In this document: in pieces, positions 8,428 to 16,737 of the stretch
How the letters are laid out: each line of letters opens with the position of its first letter
Numbering within the stretch: the stretch's first letter is position 1
Assembly: GCA_027365345.1 (NCBI GenBank)
Contig: DAHXNO010000166.1
Coordinates: forward strand, 1-33,702
From: Granulicella sp.
Lineage (GTDB): Bacteria > Acidobacteriota > Terriglobia > Terriglobales > Acidobacteriaceae
Direction of reading: 5' to 3'
Length of the DNA: 33,702 nt
Made by a program: the position numbers and the translations under genes
The notes under the pieces: model-generated
Database searches by the model: none
The model's input: the letters and a program-made list of their open reading frames with translations, nothing else
What the model was told of the DNA's origin: nothing

Positions 8428-9392
8428 AAGATTCCATGGCTGTCGAGAGGGAGACGTTTGACTGCCGCGATGTCTTTGCGGCCACGCTGGAAGAGATGGC
8501 GGCTGCGGATCCGCGCATCTGCGCGGTGGTGAACGATGCGGTAGGTTCCACCAAGCTGGGTGGCTTTCGCCGCCGTTTTCCGGAGCGCTTTGTCAACGTC
8601 GGCATCGCGGAGCAGAACATGGTAGGCGCCAGCGCCGGACTGGCCTCCGGCGGGATGATCCCATTCTGCTGTGGCGCCTCCTGCTTCCTTACCGCGCGCG
8701 CCATGGAGCAGGTGAAGGTGGACCTGGGTTACGGCAAAAACAACGTCAAGCTCTGCGGCATGTCCAGCGGCCTGGCCTATGGGGAGTTGGGGCCAACGCA
8801 CCACTCCATTGAGGATCTTGCCTGGACGCGAGTGATACCCAATCTCACGGTGATTGTGCCGGCTGATCCGGTGGAAACGCGCTCCGCGTTGCAGTGGGCT
8901 CGCGATCATGATGGCCCGGTGTTTCTTCGTCTCAGCCGCATGCCGGTTCCCAAGCTGTTTCCTGGCCACCATCGCTTCGTCCCCGGCCACGCGCCGGTGT
9001 TGCGTCAAGGCGGCGACCTCACCATCTTTGTCAACGGAGTTCTGGTGATCCGCGCCCTTCAGGGGGCGGAACGGCTCAGCCGGCGCGGCATCCAGGCGCG
9101 GGTTGTGAACATGTCCAGCATCAGCCCTCTGGATCGCGAGGCCGTGCTACGCGCCGCGCGCGAGACGGGAGCGATTCTCACGGTTGAAGAGGCCTCCATC
9201 TACGGCGGACTGGGTGGAGCGGTCTGTGAGGTGGTTGCCGAGGAGCATCCGGTGCGCGTGCGCCGACTGGGTGTTCCCGGCGTCTTTGCGCCCACCGGCA
9301 GTGAGGCGTTTCTGCTCAAGCACTTTGGCCTCACCGCGGAGGGCATTGAGAGTGCGGCCGCCGACCTGCTGCGCTCAGGGCAGGCGCCGTGA
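8424..9392 (+). CDS. Transketolase, C-terminal (pyrimidine-binding) subunit
   Basis: The 322 aa protein combines the transketolase pyrimidine domain and C-terminal domain. The TPP-activating Glu is E63 in FVNVGIAEQNM. The active-site His lies in ELGPTHHSIEDLA. The C-terminal domain is recognised by DLTIFVNGVLVIRAL and ILTVEEASIYGGLGGAV. Its ATG overlaps the stop of the N-terminal subunit gene (ATGA), and its stop overlaps the kinase GTG, indicating translational coupling. Together the two subunits transfer a two-carbon ketol group. In the apiose pathway this unit goes from apulose-4-phosphate to glyceraldehyde-3-phosphate, giving dihydroxyacetone phosphate and xylulose-5-phosphate. That reaction is established for AptA/AptB and only inferred here. 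Confidence 0.92.
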   Translation: MKDSMAVERETFDCRDVFAATLEEMAAADPRICAVVNDAVGSTKLGGFRRRFPERFVNVGIAEQNMVGASAGLASGGMIPFCCGASCFLTARAMEQVKVDLGYGKNNVKLCGMSSGLAYGELGPTHHSIEDLAWTRVIPNLTVIVPADPVETRSALQWARDHDGPVFLRLSRMPVPKLFPGHHRFVPGHAPVLRQGGDLTIFVNGVLVIRALQGAERLSRRGIQARVVNMSSISPLDREAVLRAARETGAILTVEEASIYGGLGGAVCEVVAEEHPVRVRRLGVPGVFAPTGSEAFLLKHFGLTAEGIESAAADLLRSGQAP

Positions 9393-10954
9393 AAAGACCC
9401 TCCATTCTGGCCATCGACCAGGGCACCACCAACACCAAAGCCCTGCTCCTGGACTGTGAGGGCAACGTTCTCTTCCGTAGTTCCGCGCCCGTGGAACTGC
9501 TGCAGCCGCAGACTGGCTTCGTAGAGCAGAATCCCCTTGAGCTGTGGCAATCGGTCTGTCGTGCCGCGGAGGATTGCGCCCGTTTCCCAGAGACCTCGAT
9601 CGTGGGCATTGCAATCAGCAACCAGCGCGAGACGGCGCTGGCCTGGGCAAGAACCCGGCCAGGAACCCAGAGGTCATCCCCAACACCATCCCTTGCGCCG
9701 CCTCCAGGGATGGCCAGCCCGTATCCGCAGCCTGCCGGCACGCCCATCGGCAACGCCATCTCCTGGCAGTGCCGCCGCTCCGAATCGGAGTGCGAGCGTG
9801 TTCGCCAACAGGCTCCTTTACTGCAAGAGATGTCTGGTCTTCCTCTGGACCCTTTGTTGACCGCAACCAAGTGGGCGTGGATGTTCTCCCAGCAACCCGA
9901 GCTGCAGGCTCGGGCTGAGGCCGGCGATCTCTGTCTAGGCACTGTGGACAGTTGGCTGCTCTACAACCTTACCGGCGGCGTTGTTCATGCCACGGACCAC
10001 ACCAACGCCTCGCGCACGGCTCTGCTCGGGCTCGGCTCGCTGCAATGGGAGCAGGATCTGCTGCGCTTGTTCGGGATTCCACGCGCCGCCCTGGCGGAAG
10101 TTCGTCCCTCGGCGAGCCTGTTTGGCGAGTGCATCGCCGTAGAATCCCTGCGTGGCGTTCCGGTGGTGGCGATGGTCGGCGACTCGCACGCCGCTCTGGT
10201 AGGGCATGGGGGGCTTACGGCGGGCATGGTGAAGGCGACCTATGGAACGGGATCGTCACTGATGATGCTGACTGCGGCGCTGCCGTCGCCCACCGCCTCG
10301 CTGGCTCGGACGGTCGCCTGGAGCAGTAAGGACTCCGTGCACTACGCGCTGGAAGGCAACATCGCGATGAGCGGTGCGGCGTTGCAGTGGGTGGGTGAGT
10401 TTCTGGGTCTGCCCCATCCGGCCGAAGACGCGGCGGAGCTGGCGGCCACTGTTCCGGATGCGGGCGGCGTGGTGCTGGTGCCCGCCATGGTGGGCTTAGG
10501 AGCGCCGCACTGGGCCAGTGCCGCCCGCGGCCTCATCGCCAACCTGGAGCGCTCCCACACCTCCGCGCATCTGGCCCGCGCCGCTCTGGACGCGATCGCC
10601 GCTCAGGTAGCTGATGTGCTGGAGGCGATGCAGAACTCCAGCGGCAGCCGGGCGACCGCGCTGCTGGCCGACGGAGGCGCCGCCTGCAACGACAGCCTGA
10701 TGCAGATCCAGGCGGACCTGATCGGCTGCGATGTTCTGCGCTCGGCGCAGATGGAACTCTCCGCCCGCGGCGCGGCTATGCTGGGAGGCCAGACTTTGGG
10801 CTGGTGGAGCGCTTCCAGCCAGCCTGCTTCCTCTCTGCAAGCAGCGCACAGATTCCAGCCGCGGATTAGCGCCGGCGAGCGCCACCGCCAGCGCTGCGCC
10901 TGGAGGCTGGCGCTGGAGCGCACTCTCTATCCGCGGAAGGCATCCAGCGCATGA
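9389..10954 (+). CDS. FGGY-family sugar kinase with Pro-rich insertion
   Basis: Sugar kinase related to glycerol kinase and xylulokinase, 521 aa. It shows phosphate motif 1 AIDQGTTNTKALLLD (8-22), FVEQNPLELW, IAISNQRETALAW, NAISWQCRR, the substrate region GTVDSWLLYNLTGG followed by TNASRTALL, and the adenosine motif LLADGGAACNDSLMQ. Between AWAR and GTPIGNAI, about residues 88-116, sits an extra Pro/Ser-rich stretch of nearly 30 aa that is absent from the usual family. It starts at a GTG overlapping the preceding stop and ends in an ATGA overlap with the permease gene. Likely role: phosphorylation of the ketose made by the operon's isomerase, for instance apulose. Glycerol or xylulose kinase activity is the alternative. 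Confidence 0.9.
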   Translation: MKRPSILAIDQGTTNTKALLLDCEGNVLFRSSAPVELLQPQTGFVEQNPLELWQSVCRAAEDCARFPETSIVGIAISNQRETALAWARTRPGTQRSSPTPSLAPPPGMASPYPQPAGTPIGNAISWQCRRSESECERVRQQAPLLQEMSGLPLDPLLTATKWAWMFSQQPELQARAEAGDLCLGTVDSWLLYNLTGGVVHATDHTNASRTALLGLGSLQWEQDLLRLFGIPRAALAEVRPSASLFGECIAVESLRGVPVVAMVGDSHAALVGHGGLTAGMVKATYGTGSSLMMLTAALPSPTASLARTVAWSSKDSVHYALEGNIAMSGAALQWVGEFLGLPHPAEDAAELAATVPDAGGVVLVPAMVGLGAPHWASAARGLIANLERSHTSAHLARAALDAIAAQVADVLEAMQNSSGSRATALLADGGAACNDSLMQIQADLIGCDVLRSAQMELSARGAAMLGGQTLGWWSASSQPASSLQAAHRFQPRISAGERHRQRCAWRLALERTLYPRKASSA

Positions 10955-11973
10955 TCTCCGTTCCTAGCTATGCGGTTGCCGTTCTTCTCTGTGTTCTCAC
11001 CATGGTCTGCTGGGGATCCTGGGCCAACACGCAGAAGCTGGCTGCGCGCTCCTGGCGCTTCGAGTTGTACTACTGGGACTTTGCCGCCGGCCTTTTGCTG
11101 GCCTCGCTGCTGGCCGCACTCTCGCTTGGCTCCATGGGCGCCACCGGCCGGTCTTTTCTGGCCGATCTGGCCCAGGCGAGTCCCTCCAGCATCGGGTGGG
11201 CGCTGCTGGGCGGAGCGGTGTGGAATCTGGGCAACCTGCTGCTGGTAGCGGCTATCGCCGTGGCTGGGATGGCGGTTGGTTTTCCCATCGGCGGAGGCAT
11301 CGCCTGGGTGCTGGGCATCGTCCTGAGCTTCGCTCTGGTGGTTCTGGAGGGCCGGAAGAACCCCGGAAATTCGCGGCTCCTGTTCGCCGGCGCCGCCGTC
11401 ATCGTACTGGCCATCCTGCTCAGCATGCGGGCCTATAAGCGCCTGGCCGGCGCGGTCAAGCGGCCGGGCGCCAAGGGGGTCCTCCTGTCTGTCTTCGCCG
11501 GAGTGCTCATCGCCTTCTTTTATAGTCTGGTGGTCAAGTCCGTCGATCCGCAATTTGTCTCCGGCGGATCCGGTACTCTGATGCCGCTCACCGCAGCTCT
11601 GTTCTTTTCGCTGGGGGCGTTTCTCACCACCTTCCTCTTCAATCCCTTCTTCATGCGGCATCCGGTGGAGGGGTCCGCGGTGAGCTTCACCGAGTACCTC
11701 CGCGGCAGCGCCGCCACCCACGCCACTGGCGTTCTGGGAGGAGCAATCTGGGCGGCGGGCATCACGGCGAGCTTTCTCGCCGTGGGCACGGCCGGACCGG
11801 CGGTGTCTTATGCTCTCTCCAACGCCGCTCCGGTGGTGGCGATTCTTTGGGGCGTGCTTGTCTGGAAGGAGTTTGCCCAGGCTCCGCGCGGTACGGGGCG
11901 GCTCCTGGTGGCGATGTTCCTCTGCTATCTGGCAGGATTAGCTTTGATTACCTGCTCGCGGCTCTCACCCTGA
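10951..11973 (+). CDS. GRP-family (DMT superfamily) sugar permease
   Basis: The 340 aa protein is strongly hydrophobic with about ten membrane segments and no binding-protein or ATPase partner nearby. The N-terminal VCWGSWANTQKLAARSWRFELYYWD, the glycine-rich GMAVGFPIGGGIAWVLG and the paired-repeat layout fit the glucose/ribose porter family (GlcU/RbsU-like, drug/metabolite transporter superfamily). It would be an inner-membrane secondary sugar importer. It overlaps the kinase gene by ATGA and precedes the isomerase, so it probably imports the sugar that the isomerase, kinase and transketolase consume. No outer-membrane TonB receptor is visible in the window. Confidence 0.85.
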   Translation: MISVPSYAVAVLLCVLTMVCWGSWANTQKLAARSWRFELYYWDFAAGLLLASLLAALSLGSMGATGRSFLADLAQASPSSIGWALLGGAVWNLGNLLLVAAIAVAGMAVGFPIGGGIAWVLGIVLSFALVVLEGRKNPGNSRLLFAGAAVIVLAILLSMRAYKRLAGAVKRPGAKGVLLSVFAGVLIAFFYSLVVKSVDPQFVSGGSGTLMPLTAALFFSLGAFLTTFLFNPFFMRHPVEGSAVSFTEYLRGSAATHATGVLGGAIWAAGITASFLAVGTAGPAVSYALSNAAPVVAILWGVLVWKEFAQAPRGTGRLLVAMFLCYLAGLALITCSRLSP

Positions 11974-12043
11974 CCGCGCCGTAACTCACTGCCGGCACAA
12001 CTTCCAAATGAGATTCCAACGCAAAGATCCACAGGAGAGACAG

Positions 12044-13495
12044 ATGACCACCAAGCTCGGCGTAATCCTTGGCAATCGCGACTTCTTTCCCGACGTTCTC
12101 ATCTCCGAGGCGCGCCGGGATCTTACTCGCTTGTTTGCTGAGATGGAGATCGAACCGGTCTGGCTCTCGCCGGAGCAGAGCAAGCTTGGCGCCGTCGAGA
12201 CCTGGGAGGATGCCCGGCGCTGCGGCGACCTGTTTCGGAGCCAGCGCGATCAGATTCAAGGAATCCTGGTCTGTCTGCCCAACTTCGGGGACGAGAAGGG
12301 TATCGCCGACGCCATCCGGATCGCTGACGTGCGTCTGCCCATTCTGGTCCAGGCCTATCCGGATGATCTGGATCAGTTTGGTCTGAGCCGCCGCCGCGAC
12401 GCCTTCTGCGGCAAGATCTCCGTGTGCAACAACCTGCGCCAGTACGATCTGCCTTACACGCTCACGCGGGACCATACGGTGCGCGTGCTGGATTCGCGAT
12501 TCCGCGAGGATCTGGAGCGGTTCATCGGCTCCTGCAAGGTGGTGCGCGGCCTGCGCGGAGCGCGCATCGGCGCCGTGGGAGCGCGGCCCAACGCCTTCAA
12601 CACCACGCGCTACAGCGAGAAGCTGTTGGAGGCTGCGGGCATCTCCGTCAACACCATCGATATGTCAGAGATCTTCGGCAGCGCCGCCAAAATCAGCCCG
12701 TCCGATCCGCGCGTCAAGCAGCGCATCGACCAGATTCGCTCTTACGCGGACGCCTCCACGGTCCCTGAGGAGGCCATGCAGCGCATGGCAAAGTTGGCGC
12801 TGGTGGTGGATGAGTGGATGCAATCCCTGGGGCTTACGGCAACCGCGCTGCAATGCTGGAGCTCGCTGCAGAAGAACTACGGCGTCAACGTCTGCACGGT
12901 CATGTCCATGATGAGCCAGCAACTGTTGCCCTCGGCCTGCGAGGTCGATATCGCCGGAGTCGTGGGCATGTACGCTCTGCAACTGGCCAGCGGCCGTCCC
13001 AGCGCGCTAGTGGACTGGAACAACAACTACGGAGGCGATCCGGACAAGTGCGTCTTCTTCCACTGCGGAAACTGGGCCAAGGAGTTTCTGCCCGACATCC
13101 GCATCTCCACTGCGCCCATCCTGGGCACCGCGCTGGGGGAAGAGAATACCTTTGGCGCGCTGGACGGCCGCACCGATGCAGGCCCCATGACCTTCGGCCG
13201 GGTGAGCACCAACGACCGCGCCGGCAAGATCTTCGCGTACGTCGGTGAAGGCGAGTTCACCGCCGATCCGCTGGAGACCTTTGGCTCCCGCGCCGTAGTC
13301 AAGGCGCCGAACCTGCCGCGCCTGATGCACATCATCTGCTCCAATGGCTTTGAGCATCACGCCGCCATGAATCGAAGCCACTGCGCTGCATCCGTGGCGG
13401 ATGCGCTGGGCCCCTATCTGGGCTGGGAGATCTACCATCACCATCGCCAGCCGGATCTTCCCCCCATCGGGTCTACCAGCATGGTGATTGCATGA
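12044..13495 (+). CDS. L-fucose/D-arabinose-isomerase-like sugar isomerase
   Basis: The protein has 483 aa, shorter than E. coli FucI (about 590) but with the same metal-site pattern: E300 in SACEVDIAG, D324 in LVDWNNNY and H438/H439 in GFEHHAAM. The fold type (two alpha/beta domains followed by a beta-barrel domain) is inferred from the family. The start at 12044 has AGGAG 6-7 nt upstream and is preferred over ATG 12008. It lies 70 bp after the permease and overlaps the GH78 gene by ATGA. As no aldolase is present, the ketose is apparently phosphorylated by the FGGY kinase and cleaved by the split transketolase. This fits apiose to apulose better than L-fucose to fuculose, but conversion of L-fucose, D-arabinose or another aldose is not excluded. 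Confidence 0.87.
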   Translation: MTTKLGVILGNRDFFPDVLISEARRDLTRLFAEMEIEPVWLSPEQSKLGAVETWEDARRCGDLFRSQRDQIQGILVCLPNFGDEKGIADAIRIADVRLPILVQAYPDDLDQFGLSRRRDAFCGKISVCNNLRQYDLPYTLTRDHTVRVLDSRFREDLERFIGSCKVVRGLRGARIGAVGARPNAFNTTRYSEKLLEAAGISVNTIDMSEIFGSAAKISPSDPRVKQRIDQIRSYADASTVPEEAMQRMAKLALVVDEWMQSLGLTATALQCWSSLQKNYGVNVCTVMSMMSQQLLPSACEVDIAGVVGMYALQLASGRPSALVDWNNNYGGDPDKCVFFHCGNWAKEFLPDIRISTAPILGTALGEENTFGALDGRTDAGPMTFGRVSTNDRAGKIFAYVGEGEFTADPLETFGSRAVVKAPNLPRLMHIICSNGFEHHAAMNRSHCAASVADALGPYLGWEIYHHHRQPDLPPIGSTSMVIA

Positions 13496-16383
13496 ACTCC
13501 TTTTCCACGCTGTGCGCGTTGGCCTCGACTCCGTCGTACTCTCGCTCCGGACTCGGACCCAGACTCGGCCCCAGCCCCGAGTTCCCGCGCCAGGCGCTGA
13601 AGACGCGCATCCGTGGGGCTCTGGGGCTCGCTCTTCTTCTCTTCGCCGCCGGGCTGCCTGCCTGTGCAGCCTCATCATTGCAGCCTCCCCATCAGCTTGT
13701 CTGCGAGCTGCAGCACGATCCTCTGGCCATCGCCTCTCCGCACCCGCAACTGGGCTGGCAGTTGGCGGCAAGCCAGGCGCAGGCGCGCGGAGTTGCGCAG
13801 AGCGGCTATCGGGTGCTGGCCGCCTCTTCGCCGGCGCTACTTGCCAGCGGCCACGCGGATCTGTGGGACAGCGGGGAAGTCCGCTCCAACCGCACGACGG
13901 ACGTTGCCTATCAGGGCAAGCCGCTTGCGCCGGAGCAGCAGGTGTTCTGGCAGGTGGAGGTGTGGGATGAGAGTGGCAACCCCAGCGGATGGAGTTCTGT
14001 GGCGCAGTTCACCACGGCGCCGGCGCATTGGAGCGCAGCGTGGATCGCTGCTGCAACCGGAGCCGAGGGCAAAGCCGAAGGGGTCACCGTTCCCATGCCG
14101 GTGTTCCGCACGACGCTCTCCCTGCGCAAGCCGGTGGCCCGCGCGCTGCTGTACATTGCGGGTCTTGGGCAATATGAGGTACACCTGAATGGCGCCAAGG
14201 TAGGCAATCGGGAGCTGACGCCGGCCTGGACGGACTACCGGCGGCGCGTCCTCTACGATACCTACGATGTCACGGAGATGCTGAAACCAGGCGCAAACGC
14301 TATGGGCGTTCTGCTGGGAAACGGCATGTTCAACGTCGTCCGCGTCCCCGGCCGTTACAGCAAATTCTCCGGCTCTTTTGGGCCACCGCGGCTCACTGCG
14401 GAGCTTCACCTACATTTTCGCGACGGCACGCAACAGACCCTTCTGACGGGTCCCAACTGGCAGACGACTCCTGGCCCCATTGTCTTCTCCTCCACCTACG
14501 GCGGCGAAGACTACGATGCGCGCAAACTGCCGAAACGATGGGATCGGCCCGGCCGGATCGCGTCGCGCCGTTGGAGTGACGCCATCGTAATTGCCGGCCC
14601 CAGCAACGCGGGTTCCAGCAGCGCGTTGGAGCCCGATCCAATTCCGCCGATCCGGGTGGAACACGTCTATCAGCCCGTCTCTAGCAGGGTTCTTCCCTCT
14701 GGTGCGCAGGTCTTCGATCTTGGCCAGAACTTCGCCGGCTGGCCGGAGATAGCGGTACGTGGCCGCTCGGGCTCTCAGGTCAAGCTGATCTGCGGCGAGC
14801 TGCTGAATACCGACGGCAGCGTCTCGCAGAAGAGCGCCCACGCGGGACCCGGCCGAGCGCAGTGGTTCAGCGATACGCTTCGCGGCCATGGGGTGGAGCA
14901 CTGGCATCCTCGATTCTCCTACTACGGCTTCCGCTACGTGCAGGTGGAGATCAGCGGCCATGCGCGCCTGCTCTCGCTCGCCGGCGATGCGGTGCACTCC
15001 TCGTCTGCTCCCACCGGAGAGTTCCTCTCTTCCAACACGCTGCTGAACCAGATCCACCGCCTGATTCTGTTTGCCGAAGAGAACAACATGGTGAGCATCC
15101 TCACCGACTGCCCGCATCGCGAGAAGCTCGGCTGGCTGGAGCAGACCCATCTGATGGGTTCGGCGCTCAACTACGACTTCAATCTGCAGAGCCTCTACGC
15201 CAAGATCGAGACTGACATCGCCGACGAGCAAAAGCCAGACGGCGAGGTTCCTACAATCGCGCCCGAGTACGTCGTCTTTCCTGGCCGGCTGAACAACGCC
15301 TTCAACGACTCTCCGGAGTGGGGCAGCGCCGCGGTGCTGGATCCCTGGATCGCGTTCCAGCGTTATGGCGATCTGAACACCTTGCGCGCCCAGTATCCGG
15401 TGATGCGCCGTTACGTGGACTACCTCACCAGCCGCAGCCAGAACAACATCGTTGGTTACGGCCTGGGCGACTGGTATGACATTGGGCCGCGCGGTCCCGG
15501 ACTGCCGCAGCTCACCTCCCCTGCGCTCACGGGAACGGCGATCTACTATCAGGACATCGTGACGCTCTCCGCGGCGGCGCATCAGCTTGGGTACAGCGGT
15601 GAAGAGTCGCGGCTGCAGCCGCTAAGCCTGGCCGTAGCCAAAGCCTTTCAGCAGCGTTTCTATCACCCGGATATCCACCAGTACGAGAAGGGAAGTCAGA
15701 CCGCGGACGCCATGCCACTGGTGGTTGGCCTCACGCCGGCCGCCGATCGTGCAGCGGTTCTGGCCAGCCTGGTGGCGGATATCCGCGCCCACGCGAATCA
15801 TGTGACGGCCGGCGACATTGGCTTCCATTACGTGGTGGATGCGCTGATGAACAACGGCGCGTCGAATGTCATGCTGGATATGCTTCTACGCACGGACAGC
15901 CCCAGCTACGGTTATCAACTGGCGCAGGGGGCAACGTCTCTCACAGAGGCTTGGAACGCGCGCCACGGGAGCTCGCAGGATCACCTGATGCTCGGCGATG
16001 CCGAAGAGTGGTTCTATGCCGGCATGCTCGGCTTGCATGTTGATTTCGCCCGGCGGGCGCCGGAGCAGATCGTGATTGATCCGGCGCTGCTGCCGCAGAT
16101 CAAATCCGCTCAAGTCGACTATCAGTCCGTGAAGGGAGTGATTCGCGTGGCCTGGGATCATCTGCCCGGGCAAACGCGGCTGGATGTGACTATTCCACCC
16201 AACGCGAGAGCCGTGGTCAGGTTACCCCAGGCCGCCGGATCCACGCTGCTGGAGAGCGGGCAACCGGTGGCGCAGGCCGCAGGCGTTACGCCTCTCCACA
16301 GCCACGCGGGCTCAGCCGATCTTGAGATTGGATCCGGCCAGTACCATTTCTCCATCGTGCCCAGCCTGCAGCCGGGCAAGTAG
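13492..16383 (+). CDS. GH78 alpha-L-rhamnosidase, secreted
   Basis: Large (963 aa) multi-domain GH78 enzyme with N-terminal beta-sandwiches (LYIAGLGQYEVHLNGAKVGN, the usual carbohydrate-binding domain), the GH78 linker, an (alpha/alpha)6 barrel and a C-terminal beta-domain. Catalytic motifs: D539 and E544 in DCPHREKLGW (general acid region) and E819 in SLTEAWNA (general base). The export signal core RGALGLALLLFAAGLPAC lies unusually far in, near residues 41-60, preceded by a Pro/Gly/Leu-rich stretch made of 12-nt repeats. The ATG overlaps the isomerase stop (ATGA). It removes terminal alpha-L-Rha from pectic side chains. That a secreted hydrolase gene closes a cytoplasmic sugar-catabolism operon links the pathway to a rhamnose-bearing glycan such as RG-II. 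Confidence 0.93.
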   Translation: MNSFSTLCALASTPSYSRSGLGPRLGPSPEFPRQALKTRIRGALGLALLLFAAGLPACAASSLQPPHQLVCELQHDPLAIASPHPQLGWQLAASQAQARGVAQSGYRVLAASSPALLASGHADLWDSGEVRSNRTTDVAYQGKPLAPEQQVFWQVEVWDESGNPSGWSSVAQFTTAPAHWSAAWIAAATGAEGKAEGVTVPMPVFRTTLSLRKPVARALLYIAGLGQYEVHLNGAKVGNRELTPAWTDYRRRVLYDTYDVTEMLKPGANAMGVLLGNGMFNVVRVPGRYSKFSGSFGPPRLTAELHLHFRDGTQQTLLTGPNWQTTPGPIVFSSTYGGEDYDARKLPKRWDRPGRIASRRWSDAIVIAGPSNAGSSSALEPDPIPPIRVEHVYQPVSSRVLPSGAQVFDLGQNFAGWPEIAVRGRSGSQVKLICGELLNTDGSVSQKSAHAGPGRAQWFSDTLRGHGVEHWHPRFSYYGFRYVQVEISGHARLLSLAGDAVHSSSAPTGEFLSSNTLLNQIHRLILFAEENNMVSILTDCPHREKLGWLEQTHLMGSALNYDFNLQSLYAKIETDIADEQKPDGEVPTIAPEYVVFPGRLNNAFNDSPEWGSAAVLDPWIAFQRYGDLNTLRAQYPVMRRYVDYLTSRSQNNIVGYGLGDWYDIGPRGPGLPQLTSPALTGTAIYYQDIVTLSAAAHQLGYSGEESRLQPLSLAVAKAFQQRFYHPDIHQYEKGSQTADAMPLVVGLTPAADRAAVLASLVADIRAHANHVTAGDIGFHYVVDALMNNGASNVMLDMLLRTDSPSYGYQLAQGATSLTEAWNARHGSSQDHLMLGDAEEWFYAGMLGLHVDFARRAPEQIVIDPALLPQIKSAQVDYQSVKGVIRVAWDHLPGQTRLDVTIPPNARAVVRLPQAAGSTLLESGQPVAQAAGVTPLHSHAGSADLEIGSGQYHFSIVPSLQPGK
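13545..13580. repeat. 12-nt period repeat in the 5' end of GH78
   Basis: ACTCGG recurs with a period of 12 (13551-13556 and 13563-13568) and a third degenerate unit follows. On the minus strand the units read CCGAGT..GGG.. and resemble, in opposite orientation, the 12-mer array at 16656-16691 downstream of the gene. Confidence 0.35.
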
Positions 16384-16554
16384 GTGGACCATGCCCTTCT
16401 ATACGGCGGGATCGCCTCTGCCAACGTATCGCCTGGGCCGAAACGATCCACTACCGATAGCAGGCCATTCCGCAAATCGGATTGCCTGGCTCCAGCCCAT
16501 TGAAGCTCGCTTTGGCGAGCGAGCACGCGGAAGGACAATCTACAGACAGGGTTT

Positions 16555-16575
16555 GGCATGGCCCCGCGCCATGCC
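16555..16575. terminator. GC-rich hairpin, possible terminator or RNA-processing site
   Basis: GGCATGGC (16555-16562) pairs perfectly with GCCATGCC (16568-16575) around a 5-nt loop CCCGC. It lies about 170 bp after the GH78 stop. No T-run follows, so it is not a textbook intrinsic terminator. Confidence 0.3.
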
Positions 16576-16655
16576 GGGCGGGGAGGCGTTGCGTGACAAG
16601 ACTCATCCGTTGAATGGGCTACTCCTGCGGCGAGCTACGGCCTATTCTGTCAGTG

Positions 16656-16691
16656 CCGAACTGGGATCCGAGCTGGGACCCGAATTGGGCT
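16656..16691. repeat. Three tandem 12-nt repeats
   Basis: Units CCGAACTGGGAT, CCGAGCTGGGAC and CCGAATTGGGCT lie head to tail with 2-4 differences between units. Related sequence is seen inverted at 13545-13580 and in part at 33091-33110. Confidence 0.6.
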
Positions 16692-16737
16692 TCGTAGTCT
16701 GCGCCGCGGAACCAGCGGACTGGGAGAAGGGAAACAG

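Larger units (their letters stand above)
16384..16737 (+). other. Intergenic region with hairpin and 12-mer tandem repeat
   Basis: About 350 bp between the GH78 and propeller genes. A frame open from 16322 to 16741 runs through it but gives no recognisable family and part of it is repeat-encoded (AELGSELGPELG), so I treat it as non-coding. It holds a 6-bp hairpin GCTCGC-TTTG-GCGAGC near 16505-16520, a stronger hairpin at 16555-16575 and the tandem repeat at 16656-16691. An operon break and a new promoter are possible here, but none was recognised with confidence. Confidence 0.45.

Noticed and set aside
12044-13495. Canonical L-fucose isomerase in a fucose operon
   Set aside because: No fuculose-phosphate aldolase or fucose permease; the partners are a split transketolase and a glycerol-kinase-like FGGY kinase. 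Not fully excluded, because GH29 and GH95 may release fucose.
14410-15582. 390-codon minus-strand open frame inside the GH78 gene
   Set aside because: Shadow of the GH78 reading frame; Arg/Glu/Val-rich with no domain signature.
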